From an uncultured Bacteroidota bacterium (GTDB taxonomy: Bacteria > Bacteroidota > Bacteroidia > AKYH767-A > OLB10): 64,000 nt of DNA. Under the pieces are notes generated by a model. The model did no database searches and was not told the origin of the DNA. It saw nothing but the letters and a program-made list of their open reading frames with translations. Location of the stretch: the NCBI GenBank assembly GCA_900696575.1, contig CAADHD010000018.1, forward strand, positions 19,725 to 83,724. Direction: 5' to 3'. The translations under genes were made by a program, and so were the position numbers. Positions 1-7,912 of the stretch are shown here, in pieces (positions within the stretch are counted from its first letter, which is position 1; each line of letters begins with the position of its first letter).

Positions 1-908
1 ACATTCCGGGCGGAGCTGCCGCACGGCCATTTATTACTCATCACAATGCACTGGATGTTCCTTTTTACCTGCGCATAGCCAACGAGCTTTACCTCAAACG
101 TCTTATTGTCGGTGGTTTTGATTTTGTCTATGAATTCAGCCGCAACTTCCGCAACGAAGGAATGGACCGCACCCACAATCCCGAATTTACCATCCTTGAG
201 TTTTACAAAGCCTACGAAGATTATTTCTGGATGATGGATATCACTGAGAAGTTGTTGGAGCATACAGCTATATCCGTTAACGGAACAACAGAAGTTACAG
301 GCGGTGAACACACCATCAGTTTTAAAGCGCCATTTCGCAGGGTAGCGTTGTTTGATGCCATTAAAGAGTATGCCGGTGTTGATGTATCGGATAAAACAGA
401 AGACGAACTGCGTAACCTCTGCCGTTCGCTCCATTTGCATGTTGACAATACCATGGGCAAAGGCAAAATGATTGATGAGCTGTTTTCAGCATTCTGCGAA
501 AAGCATTTCATTCAACCCACATTCATTACTGATTATCCTGTAGAGATGAGTCCGCTTACCAAGAAGCACCGCAGCAAACCCGGCCTTGTAGAAAGGTTTG
601 AACTGATGATTAACGGAAAAGAAATTGCCAATGCCTACACCGAACTGAATGACCCTATTGATCAGCGCGAGCGTTTTGAAGAACAGGTAAAACTGAAAGA
701 CCGTGGCGATGACGAAGCCATGTTTATTGATTACGATTTTCTGCGCGCTCTCGAATACGGCATGCCGCCAACCACAGGAATCGGTTTCGGTATTGACCGC
801 CTGTGTATGCTCATGACCGGCCAGCCTTCCATTCAGGATGTGCTCCTGTTTCCGCAAATGAGGCCGGAACCTAAACCTGCTGAAACCATTAAAGAAGAAA
901 GCGAATGA
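1..908 (+). CDS. lysS: Lysine--tRNA ligase, class II (3' part only)
   Basis: Attaches lysine to tRNA(Lys) in the cytoplasm. The reading frame is open from the left edge, so the N-terminal anticodon-binding OB domain is missing; what remains is the class II catalytic domain. Motif 2 is visible as [20 protein letters not shown], and motif 3 near the end as [15 protein letters not shown]. The substrate-binding segment [11 protein letters not shown] is also intact. The first in-frame ATG (162) lies inside motif 2, so it is not the start. The stop codon overlaps the start of the next gene in an ATGA, which implies translational coupling. Certain identification; partial only because of the window edge. 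Confidence 0.97.
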   Translation, partial: IPGGAAARPFITHHNALDVPFYLRIANELYLKRLIVGGFDFVYEFSRNFRNEGMDRTHNPEFTILEFYKAYEDYFWMMDITEKLLEHTAISVNGTTEVTGGEHTISFKAPFRRVALFDAIKEYAGVDVSDKTEDELRNLCRSLHLHVDNTMGKGKMIDELFSAFCEKHFIQPTFITDYPVEMSPLTKKHRSKPGLVERFELMINGKEIANAYTELNDPIDQRERFEEQVKLKDRGDDEAMFIDYDFLRALEYGMPPTTGIGFGIDRLCMLMTGQPSIQDVLLFPQMRPEPKPAETIKEESE

Positions 909-1276
909 AAATCTTACTGATGCTTAGTTTTATGTTTTGCGTTCAGGTTGCCCTCAGCCAAAACCCCGACAGCCTTGTACAAATGTTAGTGCAAAAACAC
1001 ATTGCCCTCAATTCAGCCAAAATGACCATGCCCGGTTTCCGTGTTCAGATTTTTTCATCCGGCCAACGAATCCCTGCCAACGAAACCCGCTCCAACTTTA
1101 TGCGCAATTATGCAGGCATACCGGCTTACATGCTTTACCATCAGCCCAATTTTAAAATCCGAATTGGCGATTGCCGTACTCGACTGGAAGCATTGAAACT
1201 TTTATCGCAGGTGCAAAGAGATTATCCCAATGCATTTGTGGTGAAGGATGAAGTAAAGCTGCCGGAGTTGAAGTAA
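905..1276 (+). CDS. Small exported SPOR-domain-like protein
   Basis: A 123-residue protein with a clear N-terminal signal peptide (about 19 residues, ending ALSQ). The rest fits one SPOR-type fold: it opens with FRVQIFSSG and has the beta-strand pattern ending in [20 protein letters not shown] domains bind glycan strands of septal peptidoglycan stripped of stem peptides, and Bacteroidota carry many short periplasmic versions. The ATGA overlap with lysS suggests co-transcription. A role in cell-wall binding is inferred from the fold only; the first 25 residues of the mature protein are unassigned. Confidence 0.7.
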   Translation: MKILLMLSFMFCVQVALSQNPDSLVQMLVQKHIALNSAKMTMPGFRVQIFSSGQRIPANETRSNFMRNYAGIPAYMLYHQPNFKIRIGDCRTRLEALKLLSQVQRDYPNAFVVKDEVKLPELK

Positions 1277-1290
1277 GCCCGTAAAGATTT

Positions 1291-2622
1291 TTATTCGTCA
1301 TGCCCGGTGCCTGTAATAGCTTTATTCATTAAAGCCATAGCAGCTATTATGAGTCCTGCCATCAAAACAAAACCCGAAACAGCAAACCATTTCATAACGG
1401 GCAAGGCCTCATTCATCATGATGTAAAACTTTGAGGTATTACCAGGTTGCAAATGCAGTGCACGGTGAATACCCAGAAAAATAATCACCGCCCAGAAAAC
1501 AGGAAGAGCAAAGTTGACACTCCGGAATCCGAAAGCCAGCCAGCGGTTGCCATGTGGCGATTGATCTTTGAGAAGAAAGAAAGAAAGGGCGGCCAGCAAA
1601 ATCATGGTATTTATTCCGATAGTCGCTCCCATGGCATGGGCTACGGTAATGTAGGTGCCGTGTGTGTAATAATTGATGGCAGGCACCGAAATTAAAATAG
1701 CAAGAATCAGATTGAGGAATATCCAGATGTCTGCTGCCGTAAAAAACCATACGGATATTAAATGTTTATTCTTAACGGCATTTGATAGTGTTATTCGCCA
1801 GTTCAGCATGATGTTGCCGAGTATAAGCAACTCTGTCATGCTGATAATAAAGGCTGTGTTTTTAATGACAGATGAGGCAGGAACTATATAAGTATGATGC
1901 CCCCAGTTAAAAAGCAAATTGATAAGCCCGAGAAAATAAAAAAAGAATGTAATGCGGCTGCGGGCTGTTTCTTTATTACCGTTTATTTTTTCCATCACAA
2001 AAAAAGCCGTTCCGTAAATCAGCATATTCCATGAACCGACCAAAGCCCCAAGCGATTTCCATTGCACTGTAATATCTCTGACTGCATTCCCGCCAAACCA
2101 GGGGATGAGCCATAAAAAAGATTCGCTGTAGGCCACTACAAAGGAAATGATGCCGGTAGTCCACATCCATAAATATACCGGCCAGGGGCCTTTTATTTTA
2201 ACGGAATGCCTTAGGAAGATGTATAAAAACAGCAGCCATGTAAGCAATACAGGAATACCTAACCAAACAGGATATTCGAAGTATTCACGGCCTTCGAAAT
2301 TTCCTATGGAAATGTTTATCAGAATCAGCACAGCCGTAACACCAAACAACAATACATGAAAATTTTGCAGCGTTTTTTTATTGTTTTGAGTTCCGGTAAA
2401 CCGGGAAATGAAAAAATAAATACAGGCTAATGCTGCTGCCAGTATCCAGTTTAATACTAAATGCACATGCAGCGGGCGACTAATGTAAAATGGTAACTGA
2501 TGATTTAACAAACCAGGAAACAGATATTGTAATGAAGATAAAAATCCTACTAATACACCGGCCATTAAAAAGAATAATGCCACTTTGGCTAAGGCATGGC
2601 CGGTATTATTTATCCTGAACAT
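1291..2622 (-). CDS. NorB-like haem-copper oxidase superfamily subunit, divergent
   Basis: A polytopic membrane protein of 443 residues with about 12 hydrophobic segments. It resembles the catalytic subunit of cytochrome c-dependent nitric oxide reductase. Recognisable pieces are RPLHVHLVLNW (first haem b ligand region), WGHHTYIVP (the two adjacent FeB histidines) and YYTHGTYITVAHAMG (haem b3 histidine). Two expected features are not seen: the HLWVE segment that gives the third FeB histidine and the glutamate reads GALVG, and the usual HGH reads HAM, so the second low-spin haem ligand would be Met or absent. I chose the ATG at 2622 because the longer frame (to 2706) overlaps norC by 100 bases; from 2622 the overlap is 17. 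NO reductase activity is therefore uncertain. Confidence 0.72.
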   Translation of the reverse strand: MFRINNTGHALAKVALFFLMAGVLVGFLSSLQYLFPGLLNHQLPFYISRPLHVHLVLNWILAAALACIYFFISRFTGTQNNKKTLQNFHVLLFGVTAVLILINISIGNFEGREYFEYPVWLGIPVLLTWLLFLYIFLRHSVKIKGPWPVYLWMWTTGIISFVVAYSESFLWLIPWFGGNAVRDITVQWKSLGALVGSWNMLIYGTAFFVMEKINGNKETARSRITFFFYFLGLINLLFNWGHHTYIVPASSVIKNTAFIISMTELLILGNIMLNWRITLSNAVKNKHLISVWFFTAADIWIFLNLILAILISVPAINYYTHGTYITVAHAMGATIGINTMILLAALSFFLLKDQSPHGNRWLAFGFRSVNFALPVFWAVIIFLGIHRALHLQPGNTSKFYIMMNEALPVMKWFAVSGFVLMAGLIIAAMALMNKAITGTGHDE

Positions 2623-3016
2623 TTGATAAAAATCTTTCTTCTTCCCATAAAGATGCAGAAGTGTTATAAGTCGAAGCGGTGCTGCCAACATACTCCAGAT
2701 AAGCAATCAAGCAACCGGTTTCCTCCTTACTTAAAATAAAATCGGGCATCTTTTCAGTTCCGTTAGTAATGAATGAACGTGCATACTCTTTCCCTTTTCC
2801 CGGTTCAAAGCATACATACGTAAGGTCGGGGCCCATAAAACCTCCCAACCCGTAAAGCTGATGGCAGGCAATGCAGTTTTTATTTTGAAAGATGATTTTC
2901 CCTATGGCTGCTTCCCTGTTTATGGCAGCTCCCCGTGTTCCAGCCGTATAGGTATAAAAACTGAACAGTAAAGCTGAAAGCAAAATGACCGCAAGAACCC
3001 ATCGGTATTGATTCAT
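2606..3016 (-). CDS. NorC-like membrane-anchored cytochrome c
   Basis: 136 residues with one N-terminal transmembrane anchor (about residues 6-25) and one c-type haem site, CIACH, followed by QLYGLGGFMGPDLT, which is the pattern of NorC. A likely Met haem ligand is in TEKMPDF. NorC passes electrons from periplasmic donors to NorB. The gene is directly upstream of the NorB-like gene and overlaps it by 17 bases, so the two should form one complex. A Crp/Fnr-like palindrome lies 36-50 bases upstream of the start. The family call is good; the electron acceptor's chemistry depends on the odd NorB-like partner. Confidence 0.8.
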   Translation of the reverse strand: MNQYRWVLAVILLSALLFSFYTYTAGTRGAAINREAAIGKIIFQNKNCIACHQLYGLGGFMGPDLTYVCFEPGKGKEYARSFITNGTEKMPDFILSKEETGCLIAYLEYVGSTASTYNTSASLWEEERFLSNVQDK

Positions 3017-3051
3017 GGCGCAATGCTAAAACGTCATTATGCTCACTTTAC

Positions 3052-3065
3052 ATGATTAAAATCAA
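3052..3065. promoter_or_regulatory. Crp/Fnr-type palindrome between norC-like gene and tnaA
   Basis: ATGATTAAAATCAA differs at one base from the TTGAT-N4-ATCAA consensus of Crp/Fnr-family regulators. Its centre is about 42 bases upstream of the norC-like start on the minus strand and 79 bases upstream of the chosen tnaA start on the plus strand. A regulator of this family responding to low oxygen or NO would suit the NorC/NorB-like pair. Assigned by inspection only. Confidence 0.45.
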
Positions 3066-3137
3066 GCATCATCAGTAATTAGTTAAGCGTGCAGGTTGAA
3101 AACAAAAATCAAATTCGCCTGCATAATTTTTTTAAGT

Positions 3138-4508
3138 ATGAAAACCATCATCGAACCTTTTAAAATTAAAATGGTTGAGCCCCTCCGCATGTCAACCCGT
3201 AATGAACGCGAAACATTTCTGAAAAATGCTTTTTACAATCCCTTCCTGCTTACCAGCGATCAGGTCATTATTGATTTACTGACCGACAGCGGCACTTCGG
3301 CCATGAGCGCAGCCCAATGGGGCGGAATGATGCAGGGCGATGAATCGTATGCCGGAGCCTCAAGTTGGCTGAAAATGGAAAAAGTAATCCGTGCACTTAC
3401 CGGCCATGAATTTATTTTCCCCACACATCAGGGTCGGGCAGCAGAACGAATTCTTTATGGATACCTCGGCAAACCCGGAAAAGTTTTCATCAGCAACACT
3501 CATTTTGATACTACCCGTGCCAACATTGAATTTACAGGAGCCGAAGCCATTGACATTCCTTCCCCTTCTGACCCCGATAGCGATTTCCCCTTTAAAGGAA
3601 ACATTGACCTAAATAAGCTGGAAGAACTATTGAAACAGTATGGAAAAAATGTTGCCGGAGTAATCATCACAGCAACTAACAACAGCGGTGGCGGCCAGCC
3701 CGTAAGCATGGAAAACATGAAATCAGCTTCAGCGCTTTGCAGAAAACACAGCGTGAATCTATTTCTTGATTGCTGCCGCATTGCCGAAAACAGTTGGTTT
3801 ATCCGCCTGCATGAAAGCGGCTATCAGAACAAAACCTGCAAATCAATAGCTCAGGAAATGTTTGGTTATGCCGATGGCGCTATAATGAGTTTGAAAAAAG
3901 ACGGACTGGTTAACATGGGCGGATTCCTTACGCTGCGCAATAAAGAATTAGCCGATGCATGCCAGAATCTGCTCATCATTACCGAAGGGTTTATTACTTA
4001 CGGAGGTTTATCAGGAAGAGATATGGAAGCCATTGCTCAAGGCCTTGAAGAAGTTTTTGATCATGATTATCTGCACTACCGCATTACCAGCACAGGATTT
4101 CTTGGCAAAGGGGTAAAGGCGCTGGGTGTTCCTGTGGTTTGGCCAATTGGCGGGCATGCGGTTTATGTTGATGCCGCTGCGTTTTACTCTCACATTCCTG
4201 TCCATCATTATCCTGCTCAGGCCTTGGTGTGCGAGCTGTATTTAGCCGGTGGCATCCGTGCTGTGGAAATTGGCTCTGTAATGTTTGGTAAATATGATGA
4301 TGATGGCAACCTCATTCCTGCCAGGCGCGAACTTGTAAGGCTGGCCATTCCAAGACGGGTTTACACGCAAAGCCATATTGAATACGTGATCGAAGTGTTT
4401 GAAGAACTTTCAGCAAACCGCCAAAAGACAACCGGATTAAAAATCATAAAAGAGCCGGCATTCTTAAGGCATTTCACCTGCCATTTCGAAAAAACCGGAG
4501 CAGCTTAA
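3138..4508 (+). CDS. tnaA: Tryptophanase (L-tryptophan indole-lyase)
   Basis: A PLP-dependent beta-eliminating lyase of 456 residues that would split tryptophan to indole, pyruvate and ammonia. The tryptophanase/tyrosine phenol-lyase family is clear from LLTDSGTSAMS, PTHQGR, DCCRIAEN, the PLP-lysine segment SLKKDGLVNMGG (Lys about 254) and AIPRRVYTQSH. Two specificity positions favour tryptophanase: HFDTTR has the Asp that is Thr in tyrosine phenol-lyase, and GIRAVEIGS matches TnaA rather than the GVRSMERG of the phenol-lyase. I chose the ATG at 3138 because EPFKIKMVEP starts the family N-terminus; the in-frame ATG at 3096 adds 14 residues without homology. No TnaC-like leader was seen. It has no obvious operon partner. 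Confidence 0.88.
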   Translation: MKTIIEPFKIKMVEPLRMSTRNERETFLKNAFYNPFLLTSDQVIIDLLTDSGTSAMSAAQWGGMMQGDESYAGASSWLKMEKVIRALTGHEFIFPTHQGRAAERILYGYLGKPGKVFISNTHFDTTRANIEFTGAEAIDIPSPSDPDSDFPFKGNIDLNKLEELLKQYGKNVAGVIITATNNSGGGQPVSMENMKSASALCRKHSVNLFLDCCRIAENSWFIRLHESGYQNKTCKSIAQEMFGYADGAIMSLKKDGLVNMGGFLTLRNKELADACQNLLIITEGFITYGGLSGRDMEAIAQGLEEVFDHDYLHYRITSTGFLGKGVKALGVPVVWPIGGHAVYVDAAAFYSHIPVHHYPAQALVCELYLAGGIRAVEIGSVMFGKYDDDGNLIPARRELVRLAIPRRVYTQSHIEYVIEVFEELSANRQKTTGLKIIKEPAFLRHFTCHFEKTGAA

Positions 4509-4555
4509 ATAAGTTCAGGAAATTAGCCGCCCGTAAATTTTACTTTTCGGGCGAA

Positions 4556-5203
4556 ATGAAATTTCTGTTTATTGCTTTCATCACCTTCTGCAGCAGCCTT
4601 TCGCATGCACAGATTTTGGACACCCTCCGCTTCAGCTTAAAACAGAAGCCGCGCGTCTTTTTTCAGATTGACACTTACAATTCTTTTGTATCAAAAGAGC
4701 CGGCCAATACATTCGGGCTTCGGGGCGGATTGGAATATAACCGAAGGGTGAGGTTTGGTATCGGGTTTTATAATCTTGCCTCTGATATTGTGAAGAGAAA
4801 ACTTATCACCGGAGTTTTTGCAAACGATACCCTTTTAAATACTAAGCTCGAACTTAATTTTATTCCGCTCAGTGCTGAATATATTTTTTACAATAAATAC
4901 CCATGGGAAATCAGTGCGCAGACAGCATTGGGAATCGGCTCCTCTTATTTTTTCTACTTTAACCCTCGCGGAGAAAAGTCAAGGATTGATGAGAAAGATA
5001 TTGCCCTGATGGTGATAGCCGGAGGCACACAGTATAAAATTACACGCTGGCTGGGAATTGGTTCCGGGCTGGGTTTTCGGGTCATGCTGAAAGATAACAG
5101 CAGCATTGATGAAAACTTCAACAGCATTATTTACAGTTTGCAGTTGCGCATTTTCCCCGGTGCTATTTACAGGGCAATTTTCAAGAAAGAAGGAAGAGAC
5201 TGA
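4556..5203 (+). CDS. Small outer-membrane beta-barrel protein, unknown function
   Basis: 215 residues with a signal peptide (about 19 residues, ending SHAQ). The mature part alternates polar and hydrophobic residues in short strands, with turns rich in Gly, Asn and Asp (for example FGLRGGLEYNRRVRFGIGFYNL and WLGIGSGLGFRVMLK), as in eight-stranded porin-like barrels. No specific family is recognised. The gene is alone; its stop is directly against the stop of the convergent EamA gene. It could be a structural barrel or an outer-membrane assembly factor; the sequence does not decide. Confidence 0.6.
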   Translation: MKFLFIAFITFCSSLSHAQILDTLRFSLKQKPRVFFQIDTYNSFVSKEPANTFGLRGGLEYNRRVRFGIGFYNLASDIVKRKLITGVFANDTLLNTKLELNFIPLSAEYIFYNKYPWEISAQTALGIGSSYFFYFNPRGEKSRIDEKDIALMVIAGGTQYKITRWLGIGSGLGFRVMLKDNSSIDENFNSIIYSLQLRIFPGAIYRAIFKKEGRD

Positions 5204-6094
5204 TCAAATAAGGGATTTGGCTTTCTGATGTGTAAACCATATTCCGGCAAATATCATCATGGCGGTAATCAGGTGAATCCGTTGCGGCAAGCCTTCACCA
5301 AATAAAACCGAAAACATGGCAGCGAATAAAGGTTGCAGATAAATATAAACGCTTACCTGCGAAGCGTCCAGTTCGCGCAAAGCAAAAATGTTGAATAAGT
5401 AAGCCAGAAAAGTAGTTGCCAATATCACATAAACAACCGACAGCCAGAGGCCGAAGTCCATCTCTGCCCATCGTGCAACCATCAGTTCCTCTGTTCCGAA
5501 AAACAAAACCGGAACAGAGCCAAAAAGAAAAGTCCATTTCATAACCGTAAGCGGATGAAAACGCATCATCAGGGGTTTTACAATCACTAAGAAAATGGCA
5601 AACGAAAGTGAGTTGATCAACACCATCAAATCGCCCATGGCCGATTGCATGCTGAAGGCGGAGTTACCTCCTGAAAGAATAAGCAGCGAAGCTCCTGACA
5701 GGGCTAGTATGATTCCTGCAGTTTTTGAAAAAGAAATTTTTTCGCGGATAAGAAAATGTGCTATCAATAAAACCAAAACAGGATTGGTAGTCATAATCAG
5801 AGCTGCATTGATGGGGACCGTGAGATTAAGCCCTGCAAAAAACAACAGTTGATTGATAGCCACTCCAAACAACCCGCAGAGGGCAAGACGAATAAAATCT
5901 TCTTTGCGCAGTTTTTGCTTTTCACTTACCAAAGCCGCACTTACCCAGAATAACAGGCAGGCAAAAACAACTCGCACCAACACAAAACCCAAAGGCAGTA
6001 TAAATTCGGGCATTGCTTTTTTGGCAATGGAATAATTAGCTCCGTAAATAAGGTTGGCCGAAAGGACAAACAAATGAGGCCGAAGTTTTTTCAT
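5204..6094 (-). CDS. EamA/DMT-superfamily transporter
   Basis: 296 residues with ten predicted transmembrane helices arranged as two EamA repeats, the drug/metabolite transporter fold (RhaT/YdcZ-like). The N-terminal repeat begins LSANLIYGANYSIAKKAMPE, and the second repeat has LDASQVSVYIYLQPLFAAMFSVLFGEG, typical of EamA proteins. Such proteins export or import small metabolites such as amino acids or nucleosides; the substrate cannot be read from sequence. The start overlaps the stop of the ArsC-like gene upstream by four bases, so the two form a transcription unit. Confidence 0.85.
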   Translation of the reverse strand: MKKLRPHLFVLSANLIYGANYSIAKKAMPEFILPLGFVLVRVVFACLLFWVSAALVSEKQKLRKEDFIRLALCGLFGVAINQLLFFAGLNLTVPINAALIMTTNPVLVLLIAHFLIREKISFSKTAGIILALSGASLLILSGGNSAFSMQSAMGDLMVLINSLSFAIFLVIVKPLMMRFHPLTVMKWTFLFGSVPVLFFGTEELMVARWAEMDFGLWLSVVYVILATTFLAYLFNIFALRELDASQVSVYIYLQPLFAAMFSVLFGEGLPQRIHLITAMMIFAGIWFTHQKAKSLI

Positions 6095-6453
6095 TTGCCG
6101 GAATTACGGATAGCTTCTTTTGCAGCAGCAATATTTTTTGGCGAGTTGCCGATAAAAATTTTGTCCTTAACAATAATTACCGGCCGTTTCAGAAAGGTAT
6201 ATTCTTTAAGAATCAACTCGCGGTAATCGTTTTCGGTGAGCTTCTTTTCATTCAGTCCCCATTGGCGGTATTTCATGGCAATGCGGCTGAAGAGCGCTTC
6301 ATAACTGCCCGCCCTTATTTTCATTTCGTCAAGCTGTTTTGCTGTGATGGGGGCTGTTTTAATATCCTGCAGAGTAATATTTTCGGGGGGGTTTATTTCC
6401 TTCAGGATGCGCTGGCAGGTGGTGCAAGCTGAGAGATGATAAATCCTTTTCAT
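6091..6453 (-). CDS. ArsC/Spx-family thioredoxin-fold protein
   Basis: 120 residues of the arsenate reductase/Spx family. The N-terminal active-site loop is ACTTCQRIL, a CxxC arrangement, and the C-terminal part has FLKRPVIIVKDKIFIGN, the cis-Pro segment of the family. Classic glutaredoxin-coupled ArsC has one catalytic Cys (HxCxT), whereas Spx and YffB-type proteins vary. The CTTC motif leans towards a redox-switch or thiol reductase role rather than proven arsenate reduction. It is translationally coupled to the EamA transporter (4-base overlap). No other ars genes are nearby. Confidence 0.75.
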   Translation of the reverse strand: MKRIYHLSACTTCQRILKEINPPENITLQDIKTAPITAKQLDEMKIRAGSYEALFSRIAMKYRQWGLNEKKLTENDYRELILKEYTFLKRPVIIVKDKIFIGNSPKNIAAAKEAIRNSGK

Positions 6454-6500
6454 ATCGGATTAAGGGGTCAATTATAGCGTAATGTTAACAGAAATCCTTA

Positions 6501-6533
6501 TTAACATTAAAGTAACATTACGATAACAATGCT
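6501..6533 (+). promoter_or_regulatory. Candidate Pho box: three direct repeats at 11-base spacing
   Basis: Three head-to-tail units, TTAACATTAAA, GTAACATTACG and ATAACAATGCT, start at 6501, 6512 and 6523. The exact 11-base period is the arrangement bound by PhoB-type regulators. Thirteen bases further on is TAACTTTT (6546-6553), one mismatch from the Bacteroidota -7 element, and the phosphate porin gene starts at 6602. The neighbouring sequence contains further TTAACATT-like words (6481-6489, 6567-6575). Confidence 0.55.
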
Positions 6534-6601
6534 CTAATCCTTCGCTAACTTTTTTGCAATGTTATCTTAACATTGAGCCAATTTTAAACCAATCCCTTTG
6601 T

Positions 6602-7894
6602 ATGAAAAAGTTAAATCGCTTAATAATGGGTCTTATTCCCTTAACATTGTTAACATTTTCGGCTAATTCACAAAGCCAAACAGACACAGTTTTGCAGTCC
6701 GTTAAAAAACTGGAAACTGAAATTGCGGCTATGAAAAAGGCCAAAGTATCCGGCTATATTCAGACTCAGTACCAGATTGCCGATACGGCAGGAATCAAAT
6801 CCTATTCAGGAGGCGATTTTAAAGAAGGTGTTGACAACCGTTTTATGGTTAGGCGCGGAAGAATAAAGGCAGACTATAAAAGCAAAGGCGTACAAACTGT
6901 GCTACAAATTGATGTAACCGAAAAAGGGCTGGCTATAAAAGATGCCTATATTTCCTTTTCACCTTTATTGCTGAATGCAGTTACATTTACTGGCGGAATG
7001 TTTAACAGACCGTTTGGTTATGAAATTTCCTATTCATCATCCATGCGTGAAAGTCCTGAGCGCGGACGCATGTCAGGCATCTTATTTCCGGGCGAGCGTG
7101 ACTTAGGGGCAAAAATTACTTTACATGGCCCCGAAAAAAGCAAATGGAATTTTCTGACACTTGAAGCAGGTCTGTTTAACGGAACAGGAGCACCAAAAGC
7201 TGGTACCGATGCCTCGGATTTCGACTCCTTCAAAGATTTCATCGGTCGCATGGCGCTGTCAAAATCTTTTAAGGAAGGAAACATTAAAGCCTCCGTTGCC
7301 GGCTCTTATTACCACGGAGGCTGGGCTCAGGATACCGTATTCAATTTTACCATTGGTCAGATTAATGACAGCACATCAGGATTTGTAAAAAGCTCAGGTA
7401 AAGTTAAACGGTTTACCAAAGCGGAACGCGAATATGCCGGAGCCGATGCACAACTGGCCTTTCAGTCAGCTTGGGGCAAAACTGTTTTACGGGCCGAATA
7501 CATTGCAGGCCGCCAACCCGGCAACAGTAAAAATTCTGACAGTCCGCAGGCACGTCCTGCCGATAATACCTACTTCCGGAAATTCAATGGCGCTTATTTC
7601 TATTTTATTCAAAGCATAAAGGAAACAGGCTTGTCGGTTGTTCTGAAGTATGACTGGTTCGACCCGAACTCCGATATGCAGGGGAATACCATTGGCAAAA
7701 CAGGAAACAATACTTCACAGGCCGATTTAAAATACACCACTCTTGGCAGCGGCTTACGATATGATTTAAAAGGCGGATTAAGTTTTACGGCATGGTATGA
7801 CATGGTGAAAAACGAAACAACACAAAACATAGAAGGATATCAAAAAGACATAAAGGATAATGTAATCACTCTCCGGATGCAACTAAAATTTTAA
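6602..7894 (+). CDS. Phosphate-selective porin O/P family protein
   Basis: 430 residues, a predicted outer-membrane barrel of the OprO/OprP family. It has a signal peptide, a short coiled-coil-like stretch (VKKLETEIAAMKKAK), then the barrel start KVSGYIQTQYQIA. Typical barrel motifs follow: FMVRRGRIKADYKSKG, DAYISF, GMFNRPFGYE and, at the end, VITLRMQLKF with the terminal Phe of outer-membrane proteins. It should pass phosphate or polyphosphate into the periplasm for PstS, encoded 18 bases downstream. I chose the ATG at 6602 because the signal peptide starts there (MKKLNRLIMGLIP); the ATG at 6554 adds a non-signal extension. Confidence 0.85.
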   Translation: MKKLNRLIMGLIPLTLLTFSANSQSQTDTVLQSVKKLETEIAAMKKAKVSGYIQTQYQIADTAGIKSYSGGDFKEGVDNRFMVRRGRIKADYKSKGVQTVLQIDVTEKGLAIKDAYISFSPLLLNAVTFTGGMFNRPFGYEISYSSSMRESPERGRMSGILFPGERDLGAKITLHGPEKSKWNFLTLEAGLFNGTGAPKAGTDASDFDSFKDFIGRMALSKSFKEGNIKASVAGSYYHGGWAQDTVFNFTIGQINDSTSGFVKSSGKVKRFTKAEREYAGADAQLAFQSAWGKTVLRAEYIAGRQPGNSKNSDSPQARPADNTYFRKFNGAYFYFIQSIKETGLSVVLKYDWFDPNSDMQGNTIGKTGNNTSQADLKYTTLGSGLRYDLKGGLSFTAWYDMVKNETTQNIEGYQKDIKDNVITLRMQLKF

Positions 7895-7912
7895 ACTTAA
7901 AAACCATAAACA

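Noticed and set aside
486..857. A 123-codon open frame antisense to lysS
   Set aside because: It is covered by the certain lysS catalytic domain and gives no recognisable protein.
3138..4508. Tyrosine phenol-lyase as an alternative to tryptophanase
   Set aside because: The substrate-position Asp in HFDTTR and the GIRAVEIGS segment match tryptophanase; the phenol-lyase has Thr and Arg there.
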